NCBI GenBank assembly: GCA_015657535.1
Contig: JADHZB010001950.1
Location: 80,372-144,371 of the forward strand
Source of the DNA: Nephromyces sp. MM_2019
Lineage: Eukaryota > Apicomplexa > Aconoidasida > Nephromycida
Length of the DNA: 64,000 nucleotides
Direction: 5' to 3'
A model generated the notes under the pieces. It was not told where the DNA came from. It worked only from the letters and a program-made list of their open reading frames with translations, and made no database searches. A program made the position numbers and the translations under genes. This document shows, piece after piece, positions 51,468 to 63,952 of this stretch (positions within the stretch are counted from its first letter, which is position 1; each line of letters begins with the position of its first letter).

Positions 51468-54400
51468 TTACCTCGGGTACCCATGCTGGGAAGAATATGT
51501 TTTATGCCTCTTTAGGGCCCACTGCGTCATCTGTGCGAAAGCTACAAAGGTAAAAACCCAAGCTGAAGGCATAGAAGGTGTGAAGAAGCCAAATGATACA
51601 GGCTAAATGACGAAATGAGGGAGTTCACTTACAACGCTATCTCTCCTCAGTATATATAGAGGAATTCTATGGAGCCCAAGACATGCAGATTTCGAGCACC
51701 CAAAACAATTTAACGCATGTAACTGATGTATTCAACCAACGAAGAAGCCATCGTACCGATACCAATCAATCATAGACTTTTTGTAAAAACAAGAATTTTA
51801 TTTCACCGTGAAGCAAATGAAAACCAGCTACAACATCGGAAGCAACCTACGGGAAAAAGGCGTATGCCTCCTCATAAAATATCTTACGAAAGAAACCCAC
51901 AAATTGCCACTAATTTCATATTGAAGCGATCAAGTAATGCCATATTTCATCGTTGCGCTTCCTTTGAATTTTTTGGCTGCATAAGTGATATACGGCTAAT
52001 AAAACATCACTTCAAATCATAAAAATACAGACATAATGGGATTATGTCTTCAACTACAAAGAATCATAAAAGCTTCTAAAACTGCAGGTATTTAACGGAT
52101 TATCACAATACTTTCAATATAAAAGAGCAAGGAAAGCTCATCATAATAAACCAATATTCAAAAGTTCCAGGTTCACTTTCTTTAAAAAATAAATTACAGA
52201 CACACCAAGAAAACTGGATACAATTAAAGAAAAGAGACAAAAATCAGATACTCAGCCAGTGCTTGAGCCGCTCGCTTCGTCAAAACCAGAGGCTCGACAA
52301 GTAAGGCTGCTCCACGGCACTACTAATTGTGAAGACGCTTTGTGTTCCAGCCAAAAGGTGGTTTTATGATGAAGTCAACTTGAATCTAGGCCAAAATGCA
52401 GCATTAAGAAAATTAAATGTAAAAAGCAACTATCCGCACACATAAGAGATAACCACTCGTAAACACAAAATACAACAACTACTCGCACACACAAAACATA
52501 ACAACCACTCGCACACATAAAATATAACAACTACTCGCACACATAAAATATAACAACTACTCGTATAAAAAACTGCCAGATGTCATGGGAGCAAGTCTAA
52601 CAACACCCGTTTCTTCTAAAATAAGCCGCCCCTCAGGAGGCTATCACAGCTCACTCTGTCTTGCTTTAAAACGATAAAAACATACATTCATAGGGCTGCA
52701 CGTGATGGACCAACATATATACATACAAAACATCATGACTAGAGTAGATGCAGAAATGCTAATAAACGCATTTAATTATTTGTATTACCAATCTTACACG
52801 TTATAAACCAAACTAAATTCCACGCGAAGGGTAGCTTAAAAGTTTAATAAAACGCCAGTTTTGCAGGTAATTTTATTTCTGTTTAGAAAACGTATTAAAT
52901 ATACAAATATTCTATGCCTAATAATGTTCTTGCAGGCTTACTTGTGTGCTGCAAGGCTAGCAACACGCTAATCATGCGCCAGGCCAAGTATAGACTTGTA
53001 GCGCAAGCATAACACTAGCAAAAAATAGAGCAGAAAAATGTCTGGTCAAGCTCTTTGGTAATACCGTCCTCATACCACCTTTAAACCGTAACCTCACCAC
53101 CCATCACCAGCAACTAGATACCACCCACCACCCGTCACCAGCAACTATATGCCACCCACCACCCGTCACCAGCCACTAGACACCAGCCACCCATCACCAC
53201 CCACTACCCACGACCCACCACCTATCACCAGCCACTAGACACCATCCATCACCCACCACCCAAAACCCATAATTACCCATCGCCACCCACCACCCCCCAC
53301 CAAGATCTACTGCCTAAAAGCCTAGTGCAGATTTAATCGATCAAGTAAAGAAATATATTAGATACATTGGCATTAGAAGAATAGAAACATCAAGTAGACA
53401 CAGTTTCCTTGCAAGATACTTACAAGTAAGGGTACCACTCAGAATAGAAAAGGTCACCCAAGCCAAGGTTTCCCAGAAGTAGTTTGCACACGAAACAAGC
53501 TCAAATCCCCATCCATGAGGAATTCCTCGCACTTTTGTTCCTCGTGGCCTCAAATTCCTCAAAACTAAGTGAGTCATACAGTTGAAGTATTCAAACACCT
53601 GAGAAAAAAGAAATTGCAGTCATGAAGTGGCAGAAGAAAAAGTAAAAACACCACGCACGCACAGACAAGAAGAGATTTTGAGTAGAAGATAAAATCTCCT
53701 AAAAATCTCCTTAAAATACTCAAAAGAAAAAAAATATTCATCAATTAAGCGAAACAAATCATTATAAAATACGCATGAAGATGGGGAATTGCAAGGAAAA
53801 CCTTGGGAAGCTGCAATTCAGAAATTCTGCACCAGAAGACACACTGCTTCCAAAAAAACTGCCATAGTATCGGGAAATGTTGATGTATCTCTGGCAGTTC
53901 TCATCACTGAATTTGCGTTATTTTTCAATGTAAATTTGGTGATAAATGTAGAGAGCAAAAGGTAGAGATGAAGCTCATACTCCTTGGCTCACAAAGGGAG
54001 GTACCACGTGCAAAGCTAGCATTTTTGAAGACAGAGAAAAGGCAGAGGAATATAACGTAATTTTACCCAGTCTATATGTTTGCATAGAAAGTATAGCAGC
54101 TCTTTTATCACTTTCTTCATTTCAAGTAGATAATCATATTCAAGAAGTTGAACAGTTTAGTCGCAAGGAAAAACTGCATTAACACTGAAAAAAAGGACAC
54201 ATCAAGAAAGTATCACGTTTGGGTAGAAAATGGAGATGAACAGCCCTGCGGAAAGCTTCTCTTATGCACTGAAGATATCAGTTTAAAAATCAAAATTGTG
54301 GTATGAATGAAGCTGATCAGCATAAACGACCGCGAAAAAGGCGGAACACATCCAATCAGCCTCAAAAAAATCCTTTACTTTACACATATATAGCACAAAA

Positions 54401-57400
54401 AAAAAGCGGGTGAATCCTCCCTTTACCAATGTGGCTCCAGTGAGAATATAGATGATAAGCATCTGATTCTCATTCCAGGGTGACTGATATAATGGATGGA
54501 AAAAATAGTACCCAACGGCAACTCCAAACAAGATCCTGGTGAAAAAGAGCAAGGAAAGATCATGTGCTACTAAAAAGGGTATTTTAAAAAGTGAATTCGA
54601 GTGAAACACACAGCTTCTTTAAGGATTATGCACATGAAGTTATATGATTAATAGCAGATGATCAATTAGATCAAAACGTGCAAGCTAGCCAACACACCGT
54701 GTGCATGCAAGAAAAAAAAAGAGATAATATAGTTCCTCTAAATAGAAAGCGTCTATACTTAGCTGGGTTTTTTCTTAAATTGTGTGTGCATTTTACAGCA
54801 ATAGAATCCACCAATGAAGCAGAAACTGCAGTATAACACCAAATCCTTTGCAGAATAATCAACGCTGAATATGCATATCATCACCACAACCAAATTGAGC
54901 CAACATACCAGTATTTAAGTGCAGCTTCTCTTCTATTATCTAAACTGTTCCAGTCAGAACAGATTATTTAAGAATGGTAGCGGTAAAAGCTACAAAATAT
55001 TGAAAAGAAAATGCGAAACTTTGAGGTTTTCTAAACAAGAAAATGGTGTTTTTTTGAAGAAGATTCACATCACAGCGAGAGCTTGCTTTTAAGAACATCC
55101 TTCGCTCATGAAATCTACAGAATTCCATAGTAAATTATATAGCTAGAACGCTACTTTTAAAAAACGTCACAAATAGGCAAATAATATCTGAAGATGAAGA
55201 TATATTGGTAGGCAAAAAAAAAAAGATGCAAAATCTCATAGTTTTGTACTATTGACTTGATAATATCTTCTACTATCTTTTATATTAGGTTTTAATCCAA
55301 GTGGTATCAAAATTTCTGCTCGATGCTCACCAGTAGTGAAAACAGTTTATAGGCAGGCGTATCAAAGGCATTGTGGCGCTGCTGAATCTATGGACAAACA
55401 AGGTTTCTAATTCTCGCTTAATATAATGAGTAATCGCGAGAAACAAGCCAAGCCTGTAGAAGCAGAGGGTAGGTAAGAATATGTAGATATATGTAGCAAC
55501 TATCCTATCTCAGGAGAGTGTTTGACAGCACAAAATCAGGAAAAAGAGCAAGTTTACTCGTTAAAGAAGCAAGGCGACAGAGCACTAGAGAACTACTAAA
55601 GATGATTAGAACATAAAAAATGAAAATATAGCGATTTGCTATATTATTCATAAGAAAATGTACACACACAGGCTAGCAGAAAAGGCAGTTTCATACAGTC
55701 TATGAGAGATGAAATACGTAACATAACTCAAAAGACTGAAACTTCGCACTCAATTCCGCATTTTTTCGCATGAAAAGGAGAGTTGGTTTTAACATGAAAA
55801 TAGAATGCTGGGCATAAGCTAGACACTCAATGAAGAAGCGAGTATCGAGTGAAGGAGTCACAAAAGATCAGCGGAAATTGACCATTTACAGTGAAACAAA
55901 AACAGCATCTGTGCACACACGCATACACCACGAAAATAGCCTCATATCAAGCCCTCCTACTGAGACAAACAGCACTGCAAAAAAACCCTGAAAAAAAAAC
56001 ATATTTCATAAAGGATAGCATCCCAAATTGTCAAACAGTAAAAATCATCAAACAATCAGTAGCACAGCTGGAGTCAATAAATACGCAGAAACTTTAGAGA
56101 GCTTAGGATGAAAGTGGTACCTCTGTACTAAGTATCTCGGGGGGTCAATTTTTCCGTAGAAGAAACCAGGAAAGCAGTAAAAGCAAGGGAATAATATTAT
56201 GGGGCCAAGGTACTCAAGAACATAAACTAGCCTCCAGGAAATCTGCACACCTGAATGTGTGCGATTAAACAAGGAAAATATACTTAGAGGGAAGATGTAA
56301 AAAAACAATTTGAATTAGAGGGAGAAAATTCAAAGAGTTCGATCAGTGAAACCAGTATATTAGTTACTAAAGCTACTAGATCCACATAAAAAGTATCCAT
56401 ATCGTAAGTACCCACAGCAGCCCCTGGCTGTAATAAAATTATCACATCCATTATATACCCATATATAGCATCAAATTGATGCCAAGTCCTTTTTTGTTAT
56501 CTAGAAAGTGTAAATACAGGTCACGCACACACACACATCGACACACAGACATATCCCATTACTTTTTACTCACAAAAAATGCAAGCACACCTCATGCTCT
56601 AAATGATTGCAATGCGCGAATTAACAATGAAGCTGCAGATGCGAAATGCTGCCACACAAAATGTATTCAACAAGAGAGAAAGAGAAATTTCATCATAAGC
56701 ACAAAGCATACTCTCCGTATGAAGATTAATTGAACATCATAGTAACACACATTATAAGTCATCGATTTTAGCTTCATAGCGTCTTTCAAATGGGGTATAT
56801 AGCTCTTGCTTGAATCGTCAAGTAAGCAAACAAAGACAGCTAAAGCTATCTCCAGAGGCTTCACGTCAAATCAGCATAAATAAAAGCTGCTAAAGCCTGT
56901 AATAGCTGGGATTAAGCTACACACACGAATCGCACACGAATTCACACAAAACGGATCCTACCTATATGCTATAATAACCTAAAGGATAGTATAATTCAGT
57001 AGCCAGAACTTCTATGCAGCATAAAAATAAACCAGGAAAACTTTCAGCATAATGATAAAGAAACAATGAGGGAGTCAAAAAGCGAAATTCTTCTTGGCGT
57101 TTCTTTGGAGCTTACCAAGATCTTTGAAAAAAAGTGTAGAATCGTCTTGAAGCCCGTACTCATGGAGAAAACCTTCTTGAAGCACCTTTCCGCCAACTGT
57201 ACAAAACCATAACTTTGTTAATACTGCATGATTTTGATATGCTTTTTGCCAGTGACAGATAACATCAAAGGAGGATAAAATGAACATTATTATCCCATCA
57301 GTACACGCCATATAAAGGGGGCCATAAGCTCGAAAAAAGTTGCATTTAAAAGCAAAGCAATAAAAAGAAGCAAAAATTATAAATTTTAGATAAAACCATA

Positions 57401-59165
57401 AAAAGAAGAAAAAAAATAAGAGCAAAAAAAAGCCACAAAAAGAAGCAAAACGAACCATAAAAAGTAAAAAACCACAAAAAGAAGCAAAAGCTTACAATTA
57501 AAAGGAAAAAATAAGCAAAACTTCCCATTATTACAGGTACTACTCAATGTAGCAGTGCATACTAAAAAAAACATCAGCCTAGGTCAGAGATGTAATTTTG
57601 GCTTGCATTAGAGATTAAAATAAAACACACATGGCGAGCGAAAACTAGTCAATAAAAAAAGACGTTAAATCATGGGTGAGCACTTCCGCAATGAGCTATA
57701 TTAAAGAATCTAATCTATTCAGATGAATGCACGATAGCGCAATAACTTTGCAGTCAGTATTAAGGCTATCGTAAACACGATAAAAAGTAGTTTTTTGGAC
57801 GCTCTGACAATAGCCAAACTTTTCGCAAGTATATGCTAAACCGAGGCCCTACGCTAGAAGAACTTTTACATCTAAAAACTCTTCAAGCTACACACAAAAT
57901 ACCAGATTGAGTTGTCCATCGCTGCCGCTCCGGATAATAATGATCTGTAAAAATGAAAAACTTAACAGCTAAACCATAGCATATAAACCCCGTGAAGCAG
58001 GAGATTAAACCTCGTAAAAAGCACGTTCCAGAAGAGAATTGGAGTGTCTCAGTTTCCAAGAAGCGCAAAAAAAGTGGCTGTTCTATTGCACACGAACGTG
58101 AAGCTCTGTTTAGTATACCGACAAAAAGCTCTCCTTCACACACAAGCATGAATCTCAGCTTCCCTCCACACACACAAGGAGAATTGATGGGAAATGCACT
58201 TGAAGCACACAGGAGCACCTCAGCATCGCATTGACAACAGCACAATCAAAGATCCAAAGAAGGTGCCTTAAGGCAGTAAATGAAGAAGCTGCTCAAAGGG
58301 AAAAGCTACCGCATCGCAAGGCAAAAAAAACCCGAAAGAATAGCTCATGAAGCTTTCCAAACATTGCAGGCCAGAAAGACAGACTATAAAAAACTTCTTA
58401 CTTCACTTGCTCTCCACACTCTACCTCAAAGAAGCAAGCACCCTAAAAGGAATGCTTATAGCATTATTGCCCTACATAACATTCGATAACTGGACACAAT
58501 GGATTACCCATGGCAACAGGCATAACTCAATTTTTTAACTATGCGTTCTCAGAAAACTCTGAATTTTGCTTTATCCTCCAACCCTAAGTTAAAAAGCAAC
58601 CGTGGTAGAGATGAAGAAAATTTCTAAGTATGCAGGTGTTGCCAGCCGCAGTTACAGCTAAGAATATTGGCATACACATGGGTTCCAAAAAGAAGTTACC
58701 AAACCAACAATGGGAAAGCCATACGGGAAGGTGTTTGAGTGCATCTTACACTCGTAGAAATAACAATAAAAGCAAGGGTGAAACCTAGGTCATTTACAAC
58801 GAAAAGCTTCTCTGTCGAACTAAACAGCAGAAACAGGGTCGTGGAAGTACCCAAATTCACGGATAAACACGCACATTGGGAGGAACTGGTGCTGCTTCAT
58901 GCCCTCCATCGATAGAAAAAAGCAAATGCTATGAGATATGAAAAGGGGTGGAAAATCATATTCAATGTAAATAAATTTCCACAAAAATTTAAGGGGTAAA
59001 ACAGCAAGTCCTTCATGAAGCATCAGTGCCTGCAGCATAGTCGCTGTTCTCTAGCTTACATTCTGTGTAAAATTTATCCTTAAATTCAGAAACCGATGCC
59101 TCCTCCGAGATTTCCATAGGGTAAAGATATTTCCCCGCACGATCCTTTAAGTGAATTTTCATCAT
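51468..59165 (-). CDS. TECR: Very-long-chain trans-2-enoyl-CoA reductase (TECR/TSC13)
   Basis: Last step of the ER fatty-acid elongation cycle: NADPH reduction of trans-2-enoyl-CoA. Minus-strand exons 59165-59060, 57944-57903, 57196-57116, 56250-56121, 55453-55331, 54535-54427, 53598-53424 and 51541-51468 are all phase-consistent. As drawn they give 279 residues, against about 308 in human. The N-terminal ubiquitin-like domain ends [18 protein letters not shown]. The membrane domain then shows [77 protein letters not shown] and [13 protein letters not shown]. Alignment leaves about eight residues missing between exons 7 and 8, so a microexon near 51.6-53.3 kb is likely. The last exon ends YPR then TAA at 51468. 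That TAA overlaps a GTAAAT donor, so a further short exon encoding the usual C-terminus is possible but was not found. The 50266-51467 stretch below it shows no other gene. Confidence 0.92.
52451..52563. repeat. 26-base minisatellite in TECR intron
   Basis: About four copies of AACAACTACTCGCACACATA followed by AAATAT, with minor substitutions, in the last TECR intron. Confidence 0.85.
53085..53300. repeat. CCACCCATCACCAGC minisatellite in TECR intron
   Basis: A purine/pyrimidine-skewed array of CACCCACCACCCGTCACCAG and CAACTAGATAC-type variants that degrades into CCACCCA runs. It lies between TECR exons 7 and 8, in the stretch where a microexon is expected. Confidence 0.85.
57355..57500. repeat. 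AAAAAGAAGC-type low-complexity tract
   Basis: Repeated ACCATAAAAAGAAG and CACAAAAAGAAGCAAAA motifs in the TECR intron between exons 2 and 3. On the minus strand they create long Phe/Leu-rich frames that are not genes. Confidence 0.75.
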
Positions 59166-59186
59166 GAAAGAGGTTATATAACAAAA

Positions 59187-60300
59187 TTACCTCAGAGGTA
59201 CGATTAAAAACAGGCCACCAAAAGCGTATCTCTTTCTTGGATGTGCAGCGTCGGCATACGGCGGTGCACAATGTAGACAAGAAAAGAATACGTAGAGCAA
59301 GGAAACTTTGTTTTTCAGTGGAATCAGAGAAATACCACAATGGTAGATGCGATTAAATATGTGTATATGAGAAAATTTTACATGCGTAGGACGTAAAGTA
59401 ATATTGCCAGACCAGTATACTGAAGAGGTTGAGCGATACCCCCAGATATGATGAATCTGTGGAATTTCGTGGAGACCCTCAGTAAGGCGATGCAACTCAT
59501 ATTCTACATCGTAAAAAATAGCTCTGCTGCACGGGCATGTAGAGTCAAGGAGGCGGAGCAAGCAGTGTAGATTTTACGTGCGGCAGTCAAGGAACCCGAT
59601 ACAAAATGGAGGGAATAAAACGGCGAGGCTTTCAACGGGCTTCGTAGGCTTACAGTGTAGAGTTTGGCACGGTCGCGCTGCAAGGTTTAGTAGGATGACG
59701 ATTGTGAGTCCATGGGAGACTGTCAGAGGTACTGTGGGTGACAGCCTCACAAAAGTACTGAGGAGCGATAGAAGGTGAAGAGGTCGAAGTTTTGGGGTGG
59801 AATTAGAAGTGCGCAGGCGATGATGCAAGTTTTAGGGTAAACTTTGAAGGCTTCGATCGTAAGGGAACTAAGCATGGATATTTGAATTTGCAACAACTTG
59901 CATAAAGAAAGTATTACCACGACAATGTAAGTAAACAAAGTAAAATAAACGAAAACATGAAAAGGGAAGTATATGTAGAAATTTGAGTTGAAAGGATTCA
60001 CGATGTACTAGAATCATAACCTATCCAAAAAGGTCATTGCCTGAGGAAGATAAGCATAGTTTTTTTGTATAGTTTTCGGCAGCAACATGCTTTAGGAGCT
60101 TTAACAACACTCCTTACGAATAAAAGCACGTGTGTAAAATAGCTTCACCGTGCATTCTTTGCGTAATGTGTATAATGCTCAAGGCGTACTTCTTAAAACC
60201 GCAATGCATGCAAAGCACAGCATGCAACAAGCTTTCAGAAATGAATGGCTTATTGGATTCCTTGTAGGTGCTATGATTCAGGTTGCTCGATTTCAATCAA
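59187..60300 (-). CDS. Unrecognised exons between two minus-strand genes
   Basis: Three open segments look partly coding. About 60265-60132 reads SNKPFISESLLHAVLCMHCG to IIHITQRMH, then a GTGAAG donor (phase 1). After acceptor CACCCACAG near 59740, one frame runs VPLTVSHGLTIVILLNLAAR to a stop at 59574. A different frame there reads TSDSLPWTHNRHPTKP to donor GTAAGC near 59658. It would splice in phase to the third segment (about 59540-59187), which reads AIFYDVEYELHRLTEGLHEI. The competing frames cannot be resolved by eye. No family is recognised. The last stop is only about 20 bases before the TECR start codon. Confidence 0.3.
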
Positions 60301-60414
60301 CCCTGTAGATGAGGCTAAATTTAAATAAAGGCATCTAGCAATTAGGTAACAGCCAAAAGATTAACTTCTTCGAAGGTAAAAGAAGTTAGCCTGGCATCTG
60401 AGCATAAATCATTG

Positions 60415-62070
60415 TTATTCCTCTACTAATAGATGACTGAGAAGCTCAAAATGCCATATAATATTATCATTAACTCGAAGACGTACACTTTGTGAAAAAA
60501 CAAGGTCAGTATTCAAAGGGGTAAGAACCGCGCAGCCTGATATGCAGGACAGAGCTGAGAAACTTGCAAAAAACCTCGAAGACTGGCAGTCTCAGTTTAG
60601 AGTCATCGAGTAAAAGTAGCAAGTCAAACATACCAGCGAACCGAAAGAAAACTTTCGTTTCCGCCCACCTTAGAGTTAGCAAGTAAAAGCAGCAATTCAA
60701 ACATAGCAGCGAGCCAAAAGAAATCTTTTGCTTCCAGGAAGTGACTCATACTACTTGTATTAATGGCCTGGAAACAAGGCTAACGAAAAAGATAATAGTG
60801 GGAGCCAAGAGCATTACCCTTAAAAAAACCTAAAGCTAACCAAATATTAAACGAAGTATATTTCCTCGTGATTAAACATCATTCTTGCATCTAGAGCCAA
60901 CTGGGACCACTACGTAGAAAGTCAAATCTACGTGCCATTATCCGTAAATCTTAAAATGGCACTGCAGAAAAACCCATAGCATACAGCTGCATAAAAGTTT
61001 CAGTATTTCACCATCCAGTAACTGACGAGCAGAATATGATCACTGCTTGAAAAGCTTTATTTAGTAGTGCTTTTAAGGCTTAATAATTCTGAGTAGTACT
61101 GATAAAATTAAGGAAATCACGTGATACATACTAGAAACACGCCAGGACAATCGAAGGGCCTCATCATGTGAATAGCTGCCGGGTAAGAAATCTTTTGGTT
61201 TCCCATATCTTCCATTAAATCGAGTACTACAACAATTTTCAGACAGCAGCATGTACTTTAACTCCAATCTATCGAGCTGTAGACCATCATTTAAAATACT
61301 CCAGACATTAAGTGCCTCATCGCATTATATGCCCCAATCTAGCAGCAAACTTGAAGCCAATTAAGTGGGTAACATTACGATATATATTTGAGTTCTGGCG
61401 TTTTTTTTACCAAAAAACTGTTAAAATTTAATTTCTAGCTACTAGTAGTTCAGCTGCACCGCAATCTTGTATAGTAGCCATTAGCGTCGAAGTACACTCT
61501 CCACGAACATAACGTCACCGGCAAAGCGCACCTAGTAGTGAATAAATTTTACCATACAAAAAAATATGCAATAAGCGTTTGTCTCTAATGTAGTACACTA
61601 ATATTCCTGGATTGGAAGGTTTTCCCCGCATCCACCCGAAAAAGTTCATGTTATTTTCTCCAAATTATACGAACAAACATCCATTAGCAGCGCTGAACAG
61701 GAATCTTTCAACCCTAGTTACCTTCAATCCACGTACTCGCATATTTCCAGGTTTGCGCTCAGTTACAGAAGGAGCATTTTACGATAAAAATAGGCGCAAT
61801 TTTTGACGGCGAGCAATTCGAGGAAAGTATAAACAATGCTCTCAACAGATCGGCTCATTTTTCTAATAATAAGCAGTTCCATGAAATGAACTTACCATAG
61901 CTTTCATGTAAAAATTTGTAGCTATTTAAGCAAAGTCTTTTCCAGAAAACAAATACGCTACTTTCTGCTAGAAATGGATTAAAAATTAGGCTTACACAGA
62001 GAAAGGATACGATTTTTTTAGGAGTATTTCCGGGGTTGCAATGTGGCACACAAATCTTTGATGCAAAAGC
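60415..62070 (-). CDS. Unrecognised spliced gene (C-terminal exons)
   Basis: Family not recognised. The terminal exon, 60582-60415, is 55 codons ending SHLLVEE and TAA, and includes RLRVNDNIIWHFEL. It joins in phase 0 to exon 60767-60669 (AINTSSMSHFLEAKDFFW, then LAAMFELLLLLANSK), which has acceptor TTGTTTCCAG and donor GTGGGC. Upstream, 61276-61132 reads LDRLELKYMLLSENCC and then PKDFLPGSYSHDEALRLSW, with donor GTATGT. Its frame is open up to about 61311 (NVWSILNDGLQ). A further segment, about 62060-61893, contains SSVFVFWKRLCLNSYKFLHE with donor GTAAGT. Phases between the upstream pieces do not all match, so at least one exon is missing. The order and orientation suggest one gene starting near or above 62 kb. 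Confidence 0.5.
60583..60733 (-). repeat. Exon-intron tandem duplication
   Basis: The 86-base intron at 60668-60583 carries a diverged copy (about 53 bases, most positions identical) of the 3' half of the exon immediately before it. ATGTTTGAATTGCTGCTTTT in the exon corresponds to ATGTTTGACTTGCTACTTTT in the intron. Both copies are preceded by TTCTTT and GGNTCGCTG and end near CTCTAA. Confidence 0.85.
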
Positions 62071-63790
62071 ATACTACTTTTAAAAGTTCCATTCTGATCG
62101 TTTTATAGCGGTAGAAAAAACGACCAAAGCAGCCGCATGGTTCACTATACATAACCCCCGCAATACTGAATAAACGGTACATCATTTACATAATTATTTA
62201 AATGGTACCAATTTGTTGCGTAATGATTTCCATAGGTTATCATTCACTATGTTATATCCTAAAAAAATATCAGATAAAAATTGCTTTTCCGTGAAAGCCA
62301 GCAAAACGAGCTTCACAAGCTACAAATACTGCAAAGTGTTCGCCAGCGAAGAAGCACAAATTAAATGCAGCCAATATTACTTCTTTGTTGCCTACTTAAA
62401 CTAGGACTGATGATGCGAGGCTTACTTGCTAAATAACCCCCGTGCTATCCGAATAAATCCAATTTCATAATTGTCAGTTTATACGCTCCACAAAAAAATT
62501 TTCCGTTTCTAATTCTCTAGGTGAACAAAAATGGGTAAACATCAAGAAAATAGGAAGCAGCAAATTCAACAAAAGCAGTGAATAATCTAATTTCGCAAAA
62601 GCATATACTGTGTTCAGTAAACTTATGCCGCGAATGACAAATGAGTACGTATGGTAAAACAAGTCACTAAGACACTAGGAAAACTTCTAAACTTGCAAAA
62701 TCATCAAGCAAAAAAGTAGCCAAAATATAAAAAATGCCCAAAAGAAGATCCAAGAATAAATAAAACCAGACGAACCCTTTCGCTAAGATAAATATACAAG
62801 GCTATTTAAACCAAAAAATTGGTTTCTGAACATTCAGTATTTCTATACTAGTTAACCTAATCAATATGAAGCTACAGAAGTAAATCAGTAATTCAGGGTA
62901 AAAAATCAAGAATCAATGCCCAGTCAGGGAATAGAAAACAAGCAAACTAGGAGGAAGCTAAATATAAATTGAAGCCATAAAGAACACAGGCAGAGCTTTG
63001 ATAAAGTATTTATATCTTTTTTTCTCAGCAAAGAAATGCAGGATATTCCATTAAATAAATTTTAGAAACCATCCTTTCTTTGAGCTTAAAGTACTTCAAT
63101 ATAACGCAAAATTTGATAACTCGACGGAATCGAGAAATGTCTAGCTGTAGTGACGGGCTTCATCCATTCGTGGAATAAATTTCACTACTTATGCTAGATG
63201 ATAGCTCCTGGAGATGCGGTGGGATGCCAGGGCTGGCCGAGATAGATTTCATCAAAAAACAACGAGAAGACTAATCTATATCTTATTTCACAAAACTTGC
63301 CTGTAGAGCAGAAAAAAAATTCATTACGTAAAAGCCTTTCAACAGAAGAACAAGAAAACAGCCTTTTCCCAACGGCTCCTCAGACTCCAACTAGGAAAAG
63401 CAGCATATACATGGAAATATGGGGAAAGACGTCTCCTAAATCATATAAAGTACTCAACGTCAGTAACTTTTTCCTGCACAATGCAGATAAAACAAATATA
63501 AAATGGAGCATCTTATCCCATAAGTATATCCTATTTATTGGACTATGCGTTTTCAAGGCAATTTTATTAAGTACATTGAGTAAATTTTAACTTCGAAAAA
63601 CGCGAGTAAAAAGCCATTTTTATGGCTTCTTCTTAGTTAACGCAGAAAAAACACACAAGCTCCGAATTTAATATAAGTGTGCATCATTCTAGGTAAGCTG
63701 AATTTATAAAAAGAGCTCAATTCACATGCCTTAAGCGTTACTTAGTCATGATCAATTGCCCCTATTATGTTGAAATTTGCACTTAAGATA
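62071..63790. other. Region without a resolved gene
   Basis: Probably introns or 5' sequence of the minus-strand gene below 62.1 kb. A plus-strand frame at 63297-63590 starts with TTG, has a Ser/Thr/Pro-rich part and a hydrophobic end, and lacks splice support, so it is not called. Confidence 0.35.
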
Positions 63791-63952
63791 TCAATTAACT
63801 GCTTTCAAAGGTACTTGAAAATATTCTGACGGTTTCTCTTCTTTCTTAGACAATGATATCTTGGTGGCATTTGAATAAGCAGAACCTTCTGCCTGTGCTT
63901 TTGCAGTCTGTTCCGGCGTCCATTTCAGCTCCCCCTGCATGAGTCTAATCAC
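63791..63952 (-). CDS. Terminal exon of a gene entering from the right edge
   Basis: A 54-codon open frame starts right after acceptor TTTCTTCAG (exon start 63952, phase 0 as drawn) and ends in TGA at 63791. It has no Met start, so it is an internal-to-terminal exon. It reads VIRLMQGELKWTPEQTAKAQ, then SYSNATKISL-like and KKEEKPSEYFQVPLKAVN segments: hydrophilic, Lys/Glu-rich, with no membrane segment. The family is not recognised from the tail alone. The rest of the gene lies beyond the window. Confidence 0.6.
   Translation of the reverse strand: MIRLMQGELKWTPEQTAKAQAEGSAYSNATKISLSKKEEKPSEYFQVPLKAVN

Noticed and set aside
57346..57574. Phe/Leu-rich minus-strand frames
   Set aside because: Created by the AAAAAGAAGC low-complexity tract within a TECR intron.
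61612..61806. Plus-strand 64-codon frame
   Set aside because: TTG start, no splice or homology support, and it lies within a region of minus-strand exons.
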